Positions 1 through 10,484 of a DNA stretch of 64,000 bases are shown here, piece by piece (the first letter of the stretch is position 1; every line of letters starts with the position of its first letter). Under the pieces are notes generated by a model. It made no database searches and was not told the origin of the DNA. It saw nothing but the letters and a program-made list of their open reading frames with translations. This stretch comes from Coix lacryma-jobi var. lacryma-jobi (taxonomy: Eukaryota > Streptophyta > Magnoliopsida > Poales > Poaceae). Where the stretch lies: contig CM019826.1 in assembly GCA_009763385.1 (NCBI GenBank), forward strand, positions 78,735,055-78,799,054, written 5' to 3'. Made by a program: the position numbers and the translations under genes.

Positions 1-696
1 AGAAAGGCCTCTTTAGGCCCAACCAAGCCATTTCGATCCCGGAACTTTGAATTTTAGGAGGCTTACCTTCTCCCACTCGATGCCCGGCGAAGGAGGAGTG
101 GCGGCCGCCACTCTCAACTGGCGGCCGCTGTTGACGCTCACTAAGTGTAATATTCTTAGCATCAACAAGGTCATATAACACAACACAAGGGCCTAAAATC
201 AACCAAAAACCTTTTATAAACTAACGATTTCCACTTGTCCTTGAGTTTTATTTGAATGTAGGAAATTGCAGGGTTTTTGAGCAAAATGACCAAGAGGACC
301 CACCAGGATGCAAACACACTCACCTGGGCTCACTTTGGGCCAAGGTGGAGTGGCGCCCGCCACCCATCACTGGCGGCCGCCAGGGGAGTGAGGCCCAAAC
401 TCCTCCCCTGCCACGTCACTGATCCAGGGGAGGCATGCCACACTCATTTGCAGTCGTTGCTCACCTAAGTTGGTTCATCCAAGGGCTAAGAAGCAGCGTC
501 ACATGGATCATGGCCTAATTGCCCATGTAATGGTTATTGGACAACCCTAACTGACCCCAAACCGACTTGGAGGACCTCCTGGATGCCGTTGGTGAAGAGG
601 CGGTGGATCCAAGGGCCAGGGGGGTGGCAACCGCCACCTAGGGCTGGCGCCCACCACCACACTCACCCCCCTGACCTAACCCTAGGTCCCTTAGGC

Positions 697-704
697 TATA
701 AATA
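697..704 (+). promoter_or_regulatory. TATA box of element A 5' LTR
   Basis: TATAAATA in the context GGCTATAAATAGG, about 570 bp into the LTR and roughly 50 bp downstream of a GC palindrome pair. Transcription would start about 30 bp further on. The identical box in the 3' LTR is at 8425-8432. Confidence 0.75.
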
Positions 705-1619
705 GGACCCCCCGAGCTCATTTGTACTCAGACCTCACCTCATTAGTCCCACTCTCTTGTAAGCGAAGCTCTGGTGAAGGAACACTCTAGTTGAGAGACT
801 TAGAGTGAGAGCGAGAGTGAAGAAGAGAAGAGCTGGAGTTGTAATAGAGGATCTTCCAAGTCTCTGGTATAATTCCAAGTCTTTCTTCATTTATCTTAGT
901 GTTCTTCTACTTTCAGCATTTACTTTAAGTTCTTTACTTATTGTTCTTGTTGAGTGCTTTGGATCATAGATAACTTAGTATCTAGTTTGCATCTAGTTTG
1001 GGTTCTTCGCTGAGTAATTAGTGCTCTAGTTTTGGACGCAAGATTAGAGTAGTATATATTAGTGTAAGGGCGGTGCTTAGACTAGTTATACCTTAGTTTG
1101 TGGCTAGCCCCCGGATAGCTGTGGTAGCAAACAGGTGGTGACAGCCCTGGGAGCCTTGAATTCCACCACGTAGTTGGGTTAGTTCTTAAATCATAAACCT
1201 CGTTGTGCACGTCTGAGGTAAATAGTCCAGAGGGTGTGTACGGTTTGAAGAACTAGATAAACTCTTTATTGCTAAGTTAGTTGAGATCATAAGTGTGTAG
1301 GAAAACATTAATCTGTTCATCGGCCAGACCCCGCCGATTTAGTTAGTAGTAGTTAGTCTTTCTTTCTTTCTTTTTAGTAGTAGTAGAAACCAACCCCCAT
1401 TCACACATTTCGATCAACCCTGCTAGAATCACCAGTTGTTCATAGCGGTCCTAGTGTTAGTTCTGCCATAGTAGCTTCCCTGTGGAAATAAATACGATAC
1501 TCGGTTACTCCCAGGTGAAGTGCTACAATAGACTTATTCTGTGCGCTTGCGGAACCTACCAATAGTCATACGAATAGTTAGTTATACTTCTTACATTAAG
1601 AAGTATCAACAAACCTTTC

Positions 1620-1637
1620 TGGCGCCGTTACTAGGGA
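1620..1637 (+). other. PBS-like sequence duplicated inside the LTR end
   Basis: TGGCGCCGTTACTAGGGA lies 8 nt after a TATCAACA that looks like an older LTR end (to 1611). The functional PBS lies 8 nt after the present LTR end (1684). The LTR therefore seems to have gained about 73 bp by duplication of its own end plus PBS. The 3' LTR carries the same extension (about 9339-9411). Confidence 0.7.
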
Positions 1638-1692
1638 TAGATTTCATAGTCTACTCCTAGTGATGACGTTAGCAAGAGTCAACAAGCATTTC

Positions 1693-1710
1693 TGGCGCCG
1701 TTGCTGGGGA
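1693..1710 (+). other. Primer binding site of element A (tRNA-Asp type)
   Basis: TGGCGCCGTTGCTGGGGA starts 8 nt after the LTR. It matches, with one change, the sequence complementary to the 3' end of plant tRNA-Asp, the usual primer of Athila-type elements. Confidence 0.8.
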
Positions 1711-1814
1711 AGCAATTGGCTAGAATTAATTCTTTGTGATTTCTATTGAATTAACCCCCGTAGCTCTAGCGGGTATATATATATTGTTCATTGTTTGTGA
1801 TTGTTCAAGTAGTC

Positions 1815-4001
1815 ATGTCTGGATTCAATCTTCCGAGCGACTATCAAGAAGGTCCTGAGGCCATTCTTAGGAGAGCGAGAGCTAATCTCACTCCTCCGAG
1901 GAAGAACCTGGAGCTTCGTGAGAGGAGTTCGTCGAGACAAGAATCCAAGTCAAAAGTGACTGACGAACCAAGCTGCTCCACCGATCGATCAACACCAACG
2001 CCGACATCGTCATAAACATCGACGTCGACCAAAACACTCTGTGAGTATTCCATGCCTACTCTTGCTCACATTCCAGTGTTACCTTCTACTAGTAATGTAG
2101 ATTTTGAGCTTAAACCTCACCTAATACGTATGGCTCAAGCTATTGCATTTAATGGCAAACCTTCCGAGGATGCCAATGCTCACCTCCGGAATTTTCTGGA
2201 GATATGTAGTACAATTTCTGTGCAGGGAGTTTCGCAGGATGCCATCAGACTTCGTCTTTTTCCATTTTCATTAGTGGAAAAAGCGAAGCAGTGGTTCCTC
2301 TTCAACTCTGGACACCTGCTGACGTGGGTGAGATGCGCGGATCAATTCCTCAACAAGTTCTGCCCGATAAGTCAAACTATTCTTTTCCATAGCAAGATTG
2401 CTAATTTTGGACAGGGAGATGAAGAAACAATCACTGAAGCTTGGGAGAAACTACAAGAGTATGTTGAATACTGTCCTTACCTTGGAATGCAAGACTGGTA
2501 CTTGATCCAGAGCTTCTACCATGGACTCCAACAAGAATCTCAACAACACATTGATGCTGCCGCCGGAGGAGCATACCTCTCTCTCACTGTAGAGAAGGCA
2601 ACCAAATTGATCAAGACAATGGTGGCAAATCAAGGATGGACAGAAAAACGTGCTAGAGGTAAGTCTGAAATTAAGCAAGCTAATTTTGTTACCCTGCAAA
2701 CTTTGGTAAAATTGCTAGAGCAAAGGATAAATGAGAAGAGAGATCGTGCTGCAAAGGAGTACTACGCCAAGCAACGAGTCACTTCGTCAAGTGAAGGTCA
2801 AGCAGAAATTAAGAAAGAGGATGCCAAATCCCTTAATAATGGTGGCTACGGAGAACCTCCAATTCCAATGATCCAACAATGGAACAATAAAGGTATGCCT
2901 CAAACCTCCGTATTTAATTCTCCTATTGGAAAATTAGTTTCTAATCAAGGTAGAATTAATGATAGCATAAATAATAAATTAATTGAACATGATAAAATGT
3001 TAGAAGGAATTTATGCTAAACTGAAAGATTTTTCTGAAGCATTTAAGGAACAAATTAATTTTAATAAGAGATTAGAGCAAACCGTATATAACATTAAATC
3101 TCAAATTAAATACTATGAGGAGGTAAAAGCTGTAACCACGAGAGGTGGTAAATCCACTCGTGATCCACCTCATCCTAATTTAGTTCCTAGTAGTAATACT
3201 GCTGCAAAGAAAAATATTGTTAATGTTGAAGATGACGAAGAAGAGGAGACCCCAGCTGAACCTTCATCCAAGGTACGAACTGCTCCTCATGAATTCTATG
3301 ATACACATGTATTACCTTTTCCAGATCGAAACAGAAATCCGACGGAAGACGACCAATTCAAGAAATTCGTTGAGGTAATTCAAAAATTATATAAACATGT
3401 GCCATTTATTGATGCTATGCAGGTTCCAACTTATGCAAAATATTTGAGAGACATGCTCAATAAGAAGAAACCAATTCCAACTAGAGATGTGGTTAAATTG
3501 ACCGAAGATTGCAGTGCAGTCATTTTAAACCAACTCCCAGAAAAGAAGAAGGACCCAGGAAACCCAACGATCGCATGTTCAATTGGAGAGCAGCACTTCG
3601 AGCATGCACTCTGTGATCTGGGAGCAAGCGTCAGCGTCATGCCCAAGGTAATATACGATAAATTAAATCATCATACGTTGTCCCCTACTTCTATGTGTTT
3701 GCAGCTAGCCGATCAATCTCTCCGATATCCCGCGGGAATAGCAGAGAATATTCCAGTGAAAATCCGGAATCTCTTTGTCCCGGTGGATTTCGTGGCTCTG
3801 GATATTAATCCCGACCACCGGACGCCATTGATCTTGGGACGACCATTTCTGAGCACAGCAAAAGCCACCATTGATGTAGGAGCTGGAGAAATTCAGCTCC
3901 ACATCAGTGGAAAGGAGGAGAAATTCGAGTTCACACCGCGACCGGAAAAACACCTGTCATCAAAGTTCATCGGTGCCGACATTCCACCACAACCACCGTG
4001 A
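1815..4001 (+). pseudogene. Gag-protease polyprotein of element A (one early in-frame stop)
   Basis: One frame runs from ATG 1815 to the stop at 3999-4001, broken only by TAA at 2013-2015; an internal ATG at 2052 opens 649 uninterrupted residues. The N-terminal half is a Retrotrans_gag-type capsid region (DANAHLRNFLEIC, LRLFPFSLVEKAKQWF, WEKLQEYVEYCPY), followed by a low-complexity linker. A retropepsin-like aspartic protease lies near residues 490-625, with active-site motif CDLGASVSVMP near nt 3610 and the later LILGRPFL motif. It would form the capsid and cut the polyprotein. It closely parallels the gag of element C. No pol follows. The stop could be a CAA-to-TAA change, or translation could begin at 2052. 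Confidence 0.85.
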
Positions 4002-4893
4002 AGGCGACACTAATCGGGAATCCAAAGCGGTTAACCAAGGTAAGTTAGGCTAAGGTAAGTCTTTATCCCCCATTTAAATTTTTGTTTTTACTTAGGCAAA
4101 TTAATTTTCCTGCAATTTAGATGTTTACTAGAGTGATTAGGCGGCACCTAGGGAGCTTAGGGCAGCCATAGGGGTGGCGCCCGCCACCCCATGCTGGCGC
4201 CCGCCACCCTAGGTTGCACTAGGGAGCACTAGCCAATCTCTAGACTATTACACCTACCTCCTAGACCCAAATAACACCAAGGGAGACCCATGGCTTTGCT
4301 CTTTTCAATGCAATCACTCACTCCCATGTCTCCCCCTCTTCACTCCACCTTTTGGACACATCTCCACCCAAAAATTCTGGTGCACATGTGATGGAGAGTG
4401 ACAAGGAGAGCACTAGGTGAAAGGAGGGGTGAGTTGGAGTGAAATTCAGCCAAGGAGGGTGGCGCCCGCCACATTTTCCTAGCGCCCGCCACCTCTATTT
4501 TCACATTTCGGTACAAAACTGCTCCCGAGTAAGTTTCCCACCATCCTTGGTATAAAGTATGACCAGGATGAAGAAGTGGTCTTTGAAATTTTCAGCCCAC
4601 TTGCCCCATTTAGGAGGTTACACTCTTTGCACTTTGCAACGACACTACCACTTTATTCCTCACTTGGAATTTGAGTGGACATAACAAGGGAAACCTCATG
4701 TGTCGGTTGCAGATAAATTTGGGCAAGGTGGAGTGGCGCTCGCCACTTATTCCTGGCGCCCGCCAGGAGGGGGGAGCTCTCAGCCTTCCCCCTTCCATCC
4801 TCAGCCTATAAATGCTACCCACACCCCATACAAGTTCTCACACCTCACTCAAAACACATAAACACCAGCCATCTTGAGCACTAGCAAGGAAGT
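4002..4893 (+). other. Non-coding spacer of element A in the place of pol
   Basis: About 890 bp with no coding capacity where RT-RNase H-integrase would be expected. It starts with splice-donor-like AGGTAAGT sequences (near 4038 and 4053) and holds three paired GC palindromes of the GTGGCGCCCGCCAC type (about 4174-4211, 4459-4492 and 4734-4770). Nothing else is recognised. Confidence 0.6.
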
Positions 4894-6527
4894 CATGGGT
4901 CCTCTCAAGAACTTCTTCACCGGCAAGAAGAAGAAGAGTAAGGGTGAGGGAAGTTCGTCGAGAGCAAACACCCACATTCGCTTTGCTGGGCGTGATGAGG
5001 AGAGCGTCGGGTGAGGTACTGCATCCACCAACGAAATGTCGGTGGATCGGGACTCTCCGCCCACATACCAGGCTGGATCGACCATCCGCATCCTGAACTC
5101 CGTCAATGATATCATCTGGCAGAGTGATCGGGAACGGCAGGCCCGGAACATCCTCAGTGAGAGGGAGTTCATTCACACCTGTCGCATCGACGATGACTTG
5201 CTAAGTCGCACTGGTATGGACAGTGAGTTTCTCTATATTTCTCGAACCTTAGGATGGGAAGATGCATGGAAGGTTAATGAGGAGGGAATCCTTCCCCTCA
5301 CAATGGAATTTCTAGCTACCATGCAATTGTCTGCCAATCACATAACATTTCGGCTTTTTAATGAAGAACATTCTTTAACGTGGAGGCAGTTCAGCAAGAA
5401 TCTAAACTTTAATGATTCTTGCTTACTGAGCTTGGAATCTGCCTGTACGGGATTCAATAGAAATGAATTTTGGAAAAGTATTGCTAGGAATAGAGACCCA
5501 GGCTTGCCCCGTACAAGTAATATCCACAACCCCACGCTCAGGTTCTTTCACAAGTATATTAGTATCACACTTTTTCCAAGACCTGACTTAAGACCAATTA
5601 AAAAAGCCTGAAATGCTGCTGCTATATGCTCTAGTAAACCACATAAAAGTATCACCCGCCAAGGCCATGGCAGACTACTGGTCTAAATTTAATCAACGCA
5701 CTGAAAATATTGAAATGACATCATGGATAACTAGACTGGCTTTTAACATGGGTCTGCTGAACACCGCTGTATACTCCTACATTACTAGTGACCGAGACCT
5801 TTTGACCATGGAGCACTTCTCGCAAGGACACCTCTTGCGTGAAAACCAGGAGACCGGTGAGATTCACATGATCTACCAAAATTATGTGAATAAAATCGCT
5901 CTTCCTGACTTATCACTTTGGTTGGTGAATGCACCAATGTTACTTTTGGCCCTGAAAACCGAGGCAGAGCAAAACCGCAGGTTGGCCCGAGAGAACATCA
6001 TGCAGGTTCCCAGGAGGAGGACGCGAGCGCAAACCCGTGCAGCAGAAGAGGCCGCGAGAGCAGCAGCAGCGGCACAGGAGTTTGACCCTTTCCATGCAGG
6101 GCAGTATGATGGAGCAGCACACTATGGTCATTTGACACCCCCTGGCTCGCACCAAGCAGGAGGATCAAATTGGCAACAACCGCAACATCCGCGGTGGGAA
6201 TACGGCCAGGAGGCGTCCTTTCACTCATCCCAGTTGGGGAGTTCATCCCATTCCTTGGGAGGATCCACCCGGTACACTGGCTGTGGTGATGAGTTCTTCC
6301 ATAGGGGAATCTCGCCACAGGCCGCTCGTCATTCGTCCTTTCATCAGGACGAGTGGATGCGCGATATGGGATATCTTCAGCACCAAATGAATGGACTCAC
6401 CATGGATACTGCCGAAATCCGTCAGGACTTGAACGACTTGAACCAAAATTTCCAGGAATTCCGCCACGAAACTGGTGGAGAACTGGGTAATATTTCTTCT
6501 CTCCTGCAGCAGAACCAGCAGAATTAG
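4894..6527 (+). pseudogene. Athila ORF1-like protein of element A (frameshifted)
   Basis: A second coding region downstream of gag-pro. It begins at ATG 4894 with a lysine-rich start (MGPLKNFFTGKKKKSKG), shifts frame near 5010 into 5036-5611, and shifts again near 5611 into 5613-6527. The middle (LFNEEHSLTWRQFSK, MEHFSQGHLLRENQETGE) resembles the plant proteins annotated as Athila ORF-1 or putative plant transposon proteins. The C-terminal third is Ala-, Gln- and Ser-rich and ends with an amphipathic, probably coiled-coil segment (DTAEIRQDLNDLNQNFQEF). Function unknown. Its position in place of pol suggests a retained structural role. Family assignment is from memory of sequence style, not a search. 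Confidence 0.6.
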
Positions 6528-7817
6528 GACGACATGTACCGTCATCAAGGATACATGTAACCCGACCACGCCAAAAGCCAGCTTGGGGGAGGACCCCGTC
6601 AAAAAGGTAAGTATCACTATCGTCTTTATTTCTGTTAGTTTTATTTTTTTTATTTTTTATTTTCAGTAATTTAAATTTGAGTTTAATCTTAGTTAATTTG
6701 CAGTAAAGAAAAAAAAATAATAAATAAATAGTAATAAATGAAACGCTCTCATCGTAAGTCTTTCTTAAAAAAAATGTATGTCATGCATTAGAGTTATCAT
6801 GGGAGAACGTATGCTAGAACTAAACTTGAGACATCAGCATTAGACTAAGTAAAGGGGAAGTAAGTTTCTACTTTGACTTAAGCAAGTCAAATTTGTGGAG
6901 TTGTTATTTTGAAAAAATTTAAAAACTTGCTCTAAGTACTTCTGTGGCAAAGAAAGTCCTACCAAAGCCAAATAATTTTTACTCTTAGAGTAGGAGCTTC
7001 CATTTGTTGCATGCTAGTGTTGAGCTACTTAGACTTTTGTTGATAGTCATGGTAGAGAAACTTTTCATATCTTTAGACCAAGGAATTCACTTGCACCCAC
7101 CTATATAGTGCTATTCTTACACTGAGAATACGCACACAACATGCCTTTATTTCCATTCATTGTTAGGAATACTCCATGGCAAAATATCATGCTCCATAAT
7201 GAAATCTCAGGGACATGGCTATAGTAGTTAAAAAAAAGCAAGTGCTCTAGAAAGAAAAGAATATTCAAAAGAGCAAGTGCTCTAGAAAAAAAAAGAGAGC
7301 AAGTGCTCTAAAAAGAAGAGAATATCCAAAAGAGAAAATGCTCTCATTCATAGCCATGATCCCAGAACTGAGATAGAAAGGAGAAGTGCCATGAAAGTAT
7401 TAGCCACAATAAATACCACACACTTGCACATTCCTGGTCTGAGCCTATGACTTGTTGCTCCTTTGCTCTATTTGTCTAACTTGGCAAAAATTATGCTAGC
7501 ATTGCATGCTCACTTTTATCCTACCCATTAAACCCCACATAAAGTCTTAGTGAGAGGATAATTCTTCCATTTCCACATACAATTATGAGTGATTGAGTGA
7601 GCCACAGAAGTTACTAAGCATGCTTTCTTTTGAACAAAACTTGCAAAAACTCCACATATCTTGATTAGCAAAATAGGCAAGGGAAAGACAAACCTTCTTT
7701 CTTGCTCGTCTTTTGTTCTAATCTTGAGTGCAGGGAAGGCTACCAATTCCATGGTGATGAAAATAATATGGGCATACACAACAAAACACAGTGTTTTCAA
7801 GATTATTCAAGTCCATG
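6528..7817 (+). other. 3' non-coding region of element A with internal polypurine tract and hairpins
   Basis: No gene. It starts with an internal polypurine tract, AGCTTGGGGGAG at 6580-6591 (overlapping the end of the preceding ORF region), followed by a donor-like GGTAAGT. Between about 7230 and 7345 several short palindromes GAGCAAGTGCTC sit in A-rich DNA. The same region of element B has equivalent palindromes with other arms. ORFs here (such as 7528-7800 minus) show no domain. Confidence 0.55.
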
Positions 7818-7856
7818 CTTGCTCGAGGACGAGCAAGAGGTAAGCTTGGGGGAGCT
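7818..7856 (+). other. Pre-PPT hairpin and polypurine tract of element A
   Basis: An 8-bp perfect stem, CTTGCTCG (7818-7825) and CGAGCAAG (7830-7837) around an AGGA loop, is followed by the purine-rich GCTTGGGGGAGCT (7844-7856) touching the 3' LTR. Plus-strand DNA synthesis would be primed here. Element B has the same arrangement at 11990-12027. Confidence 0.75.
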
Positions 7857-9411
7857 TGTTGACGCTCACTAACTGTCATATTCTTAGCATCAACAAGGTC
7901 ATATAACACAACACAAGGGCCTAAAATCAACCAAAAACCTTCTATAAACTAACGATTTCCACTTGTCCTTGAGTTTTATTTGAATGTAGGAAATTGCAGG
8001 GTTTTTGAGCAAAATGACGAAGAGGACCCACCAGGATGCAAACACACTCACCTGGGCTCACTTTGGGCCAAGGTGGAGTGGCGCCCGCCACACATCACTG
8101 GCGGCCGCCAGGGGAGTGAGGCCCAAACTCCTCCCCTGCCATGTCACTGATCCAAGGGAGGCATGCCACACTCATTTGCAGCCGTTGCTCACCTAAGTTG
8201 GTTCATCCAAGGGCTAAGAAGCAGCGTCACACGGATCATGGCCTAATTGCCCATGTAACGGTTATTGGACAACCCTAACCGACCCCAAACCGACTTGGAG
8301 GACCTCCTGGATGTCGTTGGTGAAGAGGCGGTGGATCCAAGGGCCAGGGGGGTGGCAGCTGCCACCTAGGGCTGGTGCCCGCCACCACACTCACCCCCCT
8401 GACCTAACCCTAGGTCCCTTAGGCTATAAATAGGACCCCCCGAGCTCATTTGTACTCAGACCTCACCTCATTAGTCCCACTCTCTTGTAAGCGAAGCTCT
8501 GGTGAAGGAACACTCTAGTTGAGAGACTTAGAGTGAGAGCGAAAGTGAAGAAGAGAAGAGCTGGAGTTATAATAGAGGATCTTCCAAGTCTCTGGTATAA
8601 TTCCATGTCTTTCTTCATTTATCTTAGTGTTCTTCTACTTTCAGCATTTACTTTAAGTTCTTTACTTATTGTTCTTGTTGAGTGCTTTTGATCATAGATA
8701 ACTTAGTATCTAGTTTTCATCTAGTTTGGGTTCTTCGCTGAGTAATCAGTGCTCTAGTTTTGGACGCAAGATTAGAGTAGTATATATTAGTGTAAGCGCC
8801 GTGCTTAGACTAGTTATACCTTAGTTTGTGGCTAACCCCCGGATAGCTGTGGTAGCAAACAGGTGGTGACAGCCCTGGGAGCCTTGAATTCCACCACGTA
8901 GTTGGGTTAGTTCTTAAATCATAAACCTCGTTGTGCACGTCTGAGGCAAATAGTCCAGAGGGTGTGTACAGTTCGAAGAACTAGAGAAACTCTTTATTGC
9001 TAAGTTAGTTGTGATCATAAGTGTGTACAAAAACATTAATCTGTTCATCGGCCAGACCCCGCCGATTTAGTTAGTAGTAGTTAGTCTTTCTTTCTTTCTT
9101 TTTAGTAGTAGTAGAAACCAGCACCCATTCACACATTTCGATCAACCCTGCTAGAATCACTAGTTGCTCATAGCGGTCCTAGTGTTAGTTCTGCCATAGT
9201 AGCTTCCCTGTGGAAATAAATACGTACTCGGTTACTCCTGGGTGAAGTGCTACAATTGACTTATTCTGTGCGCTTGCGGAACGTACCAATAGTCATACGA
9301 ATAGTTAGTTATACTTCTTACATTAAGAAGTATCAACAAACCTTTCTGACGCCGTTACCAGGGATAGATTCCATAGTCTACTCCTAGTGACGACGTTAGC
9401 AAGAGTCAACA
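7857..9411 (+). repeat. 3' LTR of element A
   Basis: 1555 bp, nearly identical to 129-1684, ending GTCAACA and followed by the target duplication GCCGC. Carries the same palindrome pairs (near 8077-8111 and 8349-8384), TATA box (8425-8432), 70-bp conserved block (about 8835-8904) and PBS-bearing extension. Confidence 0.93.
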
Positions 9412-9629
9412 GCCGCCACCAAACCCTGGCGCCCGCCACGCTAGGCCGCAGTTTAGAGGCCTCCCTCCACGTGGCAACTAATCCCGAGCTCGGGAGAATG
9501 AAAGAAGGAAGAGATGAGGACGTGTTAGTTCATCTAAGGCCTATCCCTCCACTTCTTCCCCTTCTTAAAAGAAGAACTTGTTCTTCTTCCATCCACCCAC
9601 GAAAATCTAGCCAAGCCTCCTCCAAAACC

Positions 9630-10484
9630 ATGTCATCCCCACGAAAATCTATGTCCTATAACCCTCAAGTATCCATCTCGTCATCCACCAAAGCCATCAT
9701 CCGGTCTCTGATCGATGACGACATGGAGGTGCTTGACGTACCCCCTTTAGCGATGGTGCTGCCTCATGGCACTTATGTCGAGGGGACACCACCGGAGGGT
9801 ACAGGGAAGGCACCGGCCACCACTCCAGTGGCGGGCGCCACCCCTACTGGGCGGTCGCCAGGGGTGAAGCGCCCTCTGGCCTCGCCTCCGCTCTGTCTTC
9901 ATCCTCCTCCGGTGACGCCACCCGGGAAGAAGTTGAGGACGCCCACCGGGCCGACCACAGGGGAGATCACCCCGTGGAAGTCTCCGGCCGTCAAAACCAG
10001 GGGCGATGAGACGCCCACTCCGTCAAGGGTGAAATCCCGGGTCAGCTTTGGCTCGTATAGCTGCACCCATAGTTACAGCCCCAATCCTAAGAGGTCTAAA
10101 CTAGAGGTGTATGGCGTGAGGATGCCCGATGGGCATTATGAGAAGAGGCTACGTGAGCGCGAGGTGAGCACTCATGGCTCCAATGGGTCGCTCTCCGAGC
10201 CATCCGTGCGCCGCCGTCTCAACCCATCGTCGGCAGGAGTCCCCGGCGAGATGGAGCACAGCGGTGGTGAGGAGGGGTTAACCCTCGAAAAACTCGCCGC
10301 CGAGGTGAAGAAGCTGCGCAAGGAGAAGAGCGCCTTGGAGGATCAAGTCGCAGAGATAGCCCTTTGGCGGATGGATATGGAGGATCGGTTCACCATCCTC
10401 CGCAAGGGCTGCACCTCAAAGATCAAGCATCTCTTCAAAGAGACGGGCTTCGAAGATCTCTACGAGGCTCCTTCACTAGATTAG
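9630..10484 (+). CDS. Element B ORF, unknown coiled-coil protein
   Basis: An uninterrupted ORF of 284 residues starting MSSPRKSMSYNPQ. The start at 9630 is preferred because the frame upstream runs back into element A's LTR. The first two thirds are rich in Pro, Ser, Thr, Arg and Lys and look disordered (TPPGKKLRTPTG). The C-terminal part (LEKLAAEVKKLRKEKSALEDQV) has clear heptads and is probably a coiled coil, ending KHLFKETGFEDLYEAPSLD. I do not recognise a family. It occupies the position of ORF2 in element A and could be a nucleic-acid-binding structural protein, but that is a guess. It reads through the reverse-oriented GC palindrome pair at about 9827-9862, so the palindrome is encoded as protein. 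No decay is visible. Confidence 0.6.
   Translation: MSSPRKSMSYNPQVSISSSTKAIIRSLIDDDMEVLDVPPLAMVLPHGTYVEGTPPEGTGKAPATTPVAGATPTGRSPGVKRPLASPPLCLHPPPVTPPGKKLRTPTGPTTGEITPWKSPAVKTRGDETPTPSRVKSRVSFGSYSCTHSYSPNPKRSKLEVYGVRMPDGHYEKRLREREVSTHGSNGSLSEPSVRRRLNPSSAGVPGEMEHSGGEEGLTLEKLAAEVKKLRKEKSALEDQVAEIALWRMDMEDRFTILRKGCTSKIKHLFKETGFEDLYEAPSLD

Larger units (their letters stand above)
129..1684 (+). repeat. 5' LTR of element A
   Basis: 1556 bp, starts TGTTGACGC and ends GTCAACA. Contains a terminal inverted pair (129-138 with 158-167), a paired GC palindrome (350-363 and 370-383) with a degenerate second pair near 622-656, a TATA box at 697-704, the 70-bp block shared with B and C (about 1108-1177), and a PBS-like sequence (1620-1637) caught inside the LTR end. 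The small ORF at 277-468 recurs in the other LTR and is not a gene. Confidence 0.93.
129..9411 (+). mobile_element. Element A: complete Athila-like non-autonomous LTR retrotransposon
   Basis: Two LTRs (129-1684 and 7857-9411) begin TGTTGACGC and end GTCAACA. They are flanked by the direct 5-bp duplication GCCGC (124-128 and 9412-9416). A tRNA-Asp-type primer binding site follows the 5' LTR and a polypurine tract precedes the 3' LTR. The internal region encodes gag-protease and an Athila-ORF1-like protein but no reverse transcriptase, RNase H or integrase, so the element would depend on enzymes supplied in trans. By eye the LTRs differ at a few percent of positions, mostly transitions, so the insertion is fairly recent and younger than B. 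Confidence 0.93.

Noticed and set aside
277..468. Small ORF (63 codons) repeated at 8005-8196
   Set aside because: It is in the two LTRs of element A upstream of the TATA box; the repetition is the LTR pair.
1693..1710. tRNA gene fragment
   Set aside because: It is only the 18-nt primer binding site complementary to tRNA-Asp; no tRNA fold is present.
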